Assembly: GCA_964639965.1 (NCBI GenBank)
Contig: CAZXGI010000037.1
Location: 1 to 23,627, forward strand
Source: TMED23 sp964639965
Lineage (GTDB): Bacteria > Pseudomonadota > Alphaproteobacteria > Rhodospirillales > UBA2165
Reading direction: 5' to 3'
DNA: 23,627 nucleotides
How positions within the stretch are numbered: the first letter of the stretch is position 1; each line of letters starts with the position of its first letter. The translations under genes were made by a program, and so were the position numbers. The notes beneath the pieces are model-generated. The model did no database searches. It worked only from the letters and a program-made list of their open reading frames with translations, and was not told the origin of the DNA. Positions 23,033 through 23,627 of this stretch are shown here, one piece after another.

Positions 23033-23627
23033 ATGTCGAATGTCGTAATTGTCGAGTCGCCGTCAAAAGCGAAAACTATCAACAAATATTTAGGTGAGGA
23101 TTATAAAGTTCTCGCAAGTGTCGGGCATATCCGCGATTTGCCATCGAAAAATGGTTCGGTAAACCCAGATGAAAATTTTAACATGGTTTGGGAAGCTAGC
23201 AGCAAATCCCAGAAACAGATCAGAGAAATTACAGCTGCCATGAAAGGTGCAGACCACTTGTACCTTGCAACCGATCCAGACCGTGAAGGCGAGGCGATTT
23301 CGTGGCATGTGCAAGAAGTTCTTAACGAAAAAAAATTATTAGAAGGTGTTGACGTTAAACGCGTTGTATTTAATGAAATTACCAAAACAGCTATTTTAGA
23401 TGCATTTAACCATCCTCGTGAATTGGATAAAGAATTGGTTGACGCCTACCTCGCTAGGCGAGCCCTTGATTATCTTGTTGGATTTACACTTTCACCCGTC
23501 CTTTGGCGAAAACTACCGGGGAGCCGCTCAGCAGGACGTGTCCAATCTGTAGCACTGCGTATGATATGTGAACGTGAAACTGAAATTGAAGTGTTTAACC
23601 CAGTCGAATATTGGTCTGTTAAGGTAA
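23033..23627 (+). CDS. topA: DNA topoisomerase I (5' part, cut by window end)
   Basis: The first 198 residues of a type IA topoisomerase that relaxes negative supercoils. The Toprim domain is clear: VVIVESPSKAKTINKYLG (catalytic E8), SVGHIRDLP, and TDPDREGEAISWH with acidic residues D81, D83 and E85. LARRALDYLVGFTLSPVLW and the GSRSAGRVQSVALRMICERE motif follow, matching the start of domain IV. The gene is open at the window edge, so the active-site Tyr domain and any zinc domains are not visible. The ATG at 23033 directly starts the conserved sequence. Its usual neighbour dprA is degraded upstream. Confidence 0.96.
   Translation, partial: MSNVVIVESPSKAKTINKYLGEDYKVLASVGHIRDLPSKNGSVNPDENFNMVWEASSKSQKQIREITAAMKGADHLYLATDPDREGEAISWHVQEVLNEKKLLEGVDVKRVVFNEITKTAILDAFNHPRELDKELVDAYLARRALDYLVGFTLSPVLWRKLPGSRSAGRVQSVALRMICERETEIEVFNPVEYWSVKV

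Noticed and set aside
1..23627. CRISPR arrays, insertion sequences, integrases or phage genes
   Set aside because: No direct-repeat array, transposase-like protein or terminal inverted repeats were seen; tRNA-Ser at 58–147 has no adjacent integrase or visible duplicated 3' end.

Overview
The window is visibly AT-rich and reads as a chromosome segment of an alphaproteobacterium, probably a marine, streamlined, Rhodospirillales-like lineage. The reasons are the ruvX–pyrB–pyrC–plsY–(dprA)–topA order with a gatCAB operon nearby, a Rickettsia-like short class I ribonucleotide reductase pair, and tight gene packing with many 1–4 nt overlaps. The taxonomic call is inference. I see no CRISPR array, insertion sequence, integrase or phage gene.

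Region 1 (58–9949) is an accessory catabolic region. A tRNA-Ser(GCU) gene (58–147, minus) precedes a CmcJ/NvfI-family oxidoreductase (361–1182, plus), whose stop overlaps that of a convergent minus-strand cluster. Read in its own direction the cluster is hmgA (homogentisate 1,2-dioxygenase), fahA (fumarylacetoacetase), a molybdopterin enzyme of the pyrogallol hydroxytransferase large-subunit family with an unusual N-terminal extension, a cytochrome P450, a VOC-fold metalloprotein and a TauE/SafE permease. A marR gene is divergent from hmgA. The short region between them holds a perfect 11-bp inverted repeat whose arms contain the -35 and -10 of a good hmgA promoter, so MarR-type repression of the cluster is likely. 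The homogentisate ring-cleavage and final hydrolysis enzymes are present. Maleylacetoacetate isomerase, 4-hydroxyphenylpyruvate dioxygenase and the Fe-S subunit of a transhydroxylase are not in the window.

Region 2 (9950–14416, minus) has an EamA/DMT permease, a candidate 36-residue membrane protein just upstream of it, and the gatC–gatA–gatB operon for the Glu-tRNA(Gln)/Asp-tRNA(Asn) amidotransferase. gatC starts at TTG and gatA at GTG.

Region 3 (14417–18992): a long intergenic region carries a NrdR box on the promoter of nrdA–nrdB and an approximately 330-nt untranslated leader. A convergent cytoplasmic arylsulfotransferase-fold beta-propeller gene follows.

Region 4 (19156–23627, plus): ruvX, pyrB–pyrC–plsY and the 5' part of topA. 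The pyrC product lacks the HxH metal motif and is probably a non-catalytic dihydroorotase-like partner of PyrB. Where dprA normally lies, between plsY and topA, there is no intact gene. A fragment resembling the DprA C-terminal winged helix, broken by an in-frame stop, is still readable: an apparent eroding dprA pseudogene.

The best candidates for something undescribed are the molybdenum transhydroxylase-like/P450/VOC/TauE set embedded in a MarR-controlled homogentisate operon, the SCP2-like membrane-anchored extension on the molybdoenzyme, and the dprA remnant.
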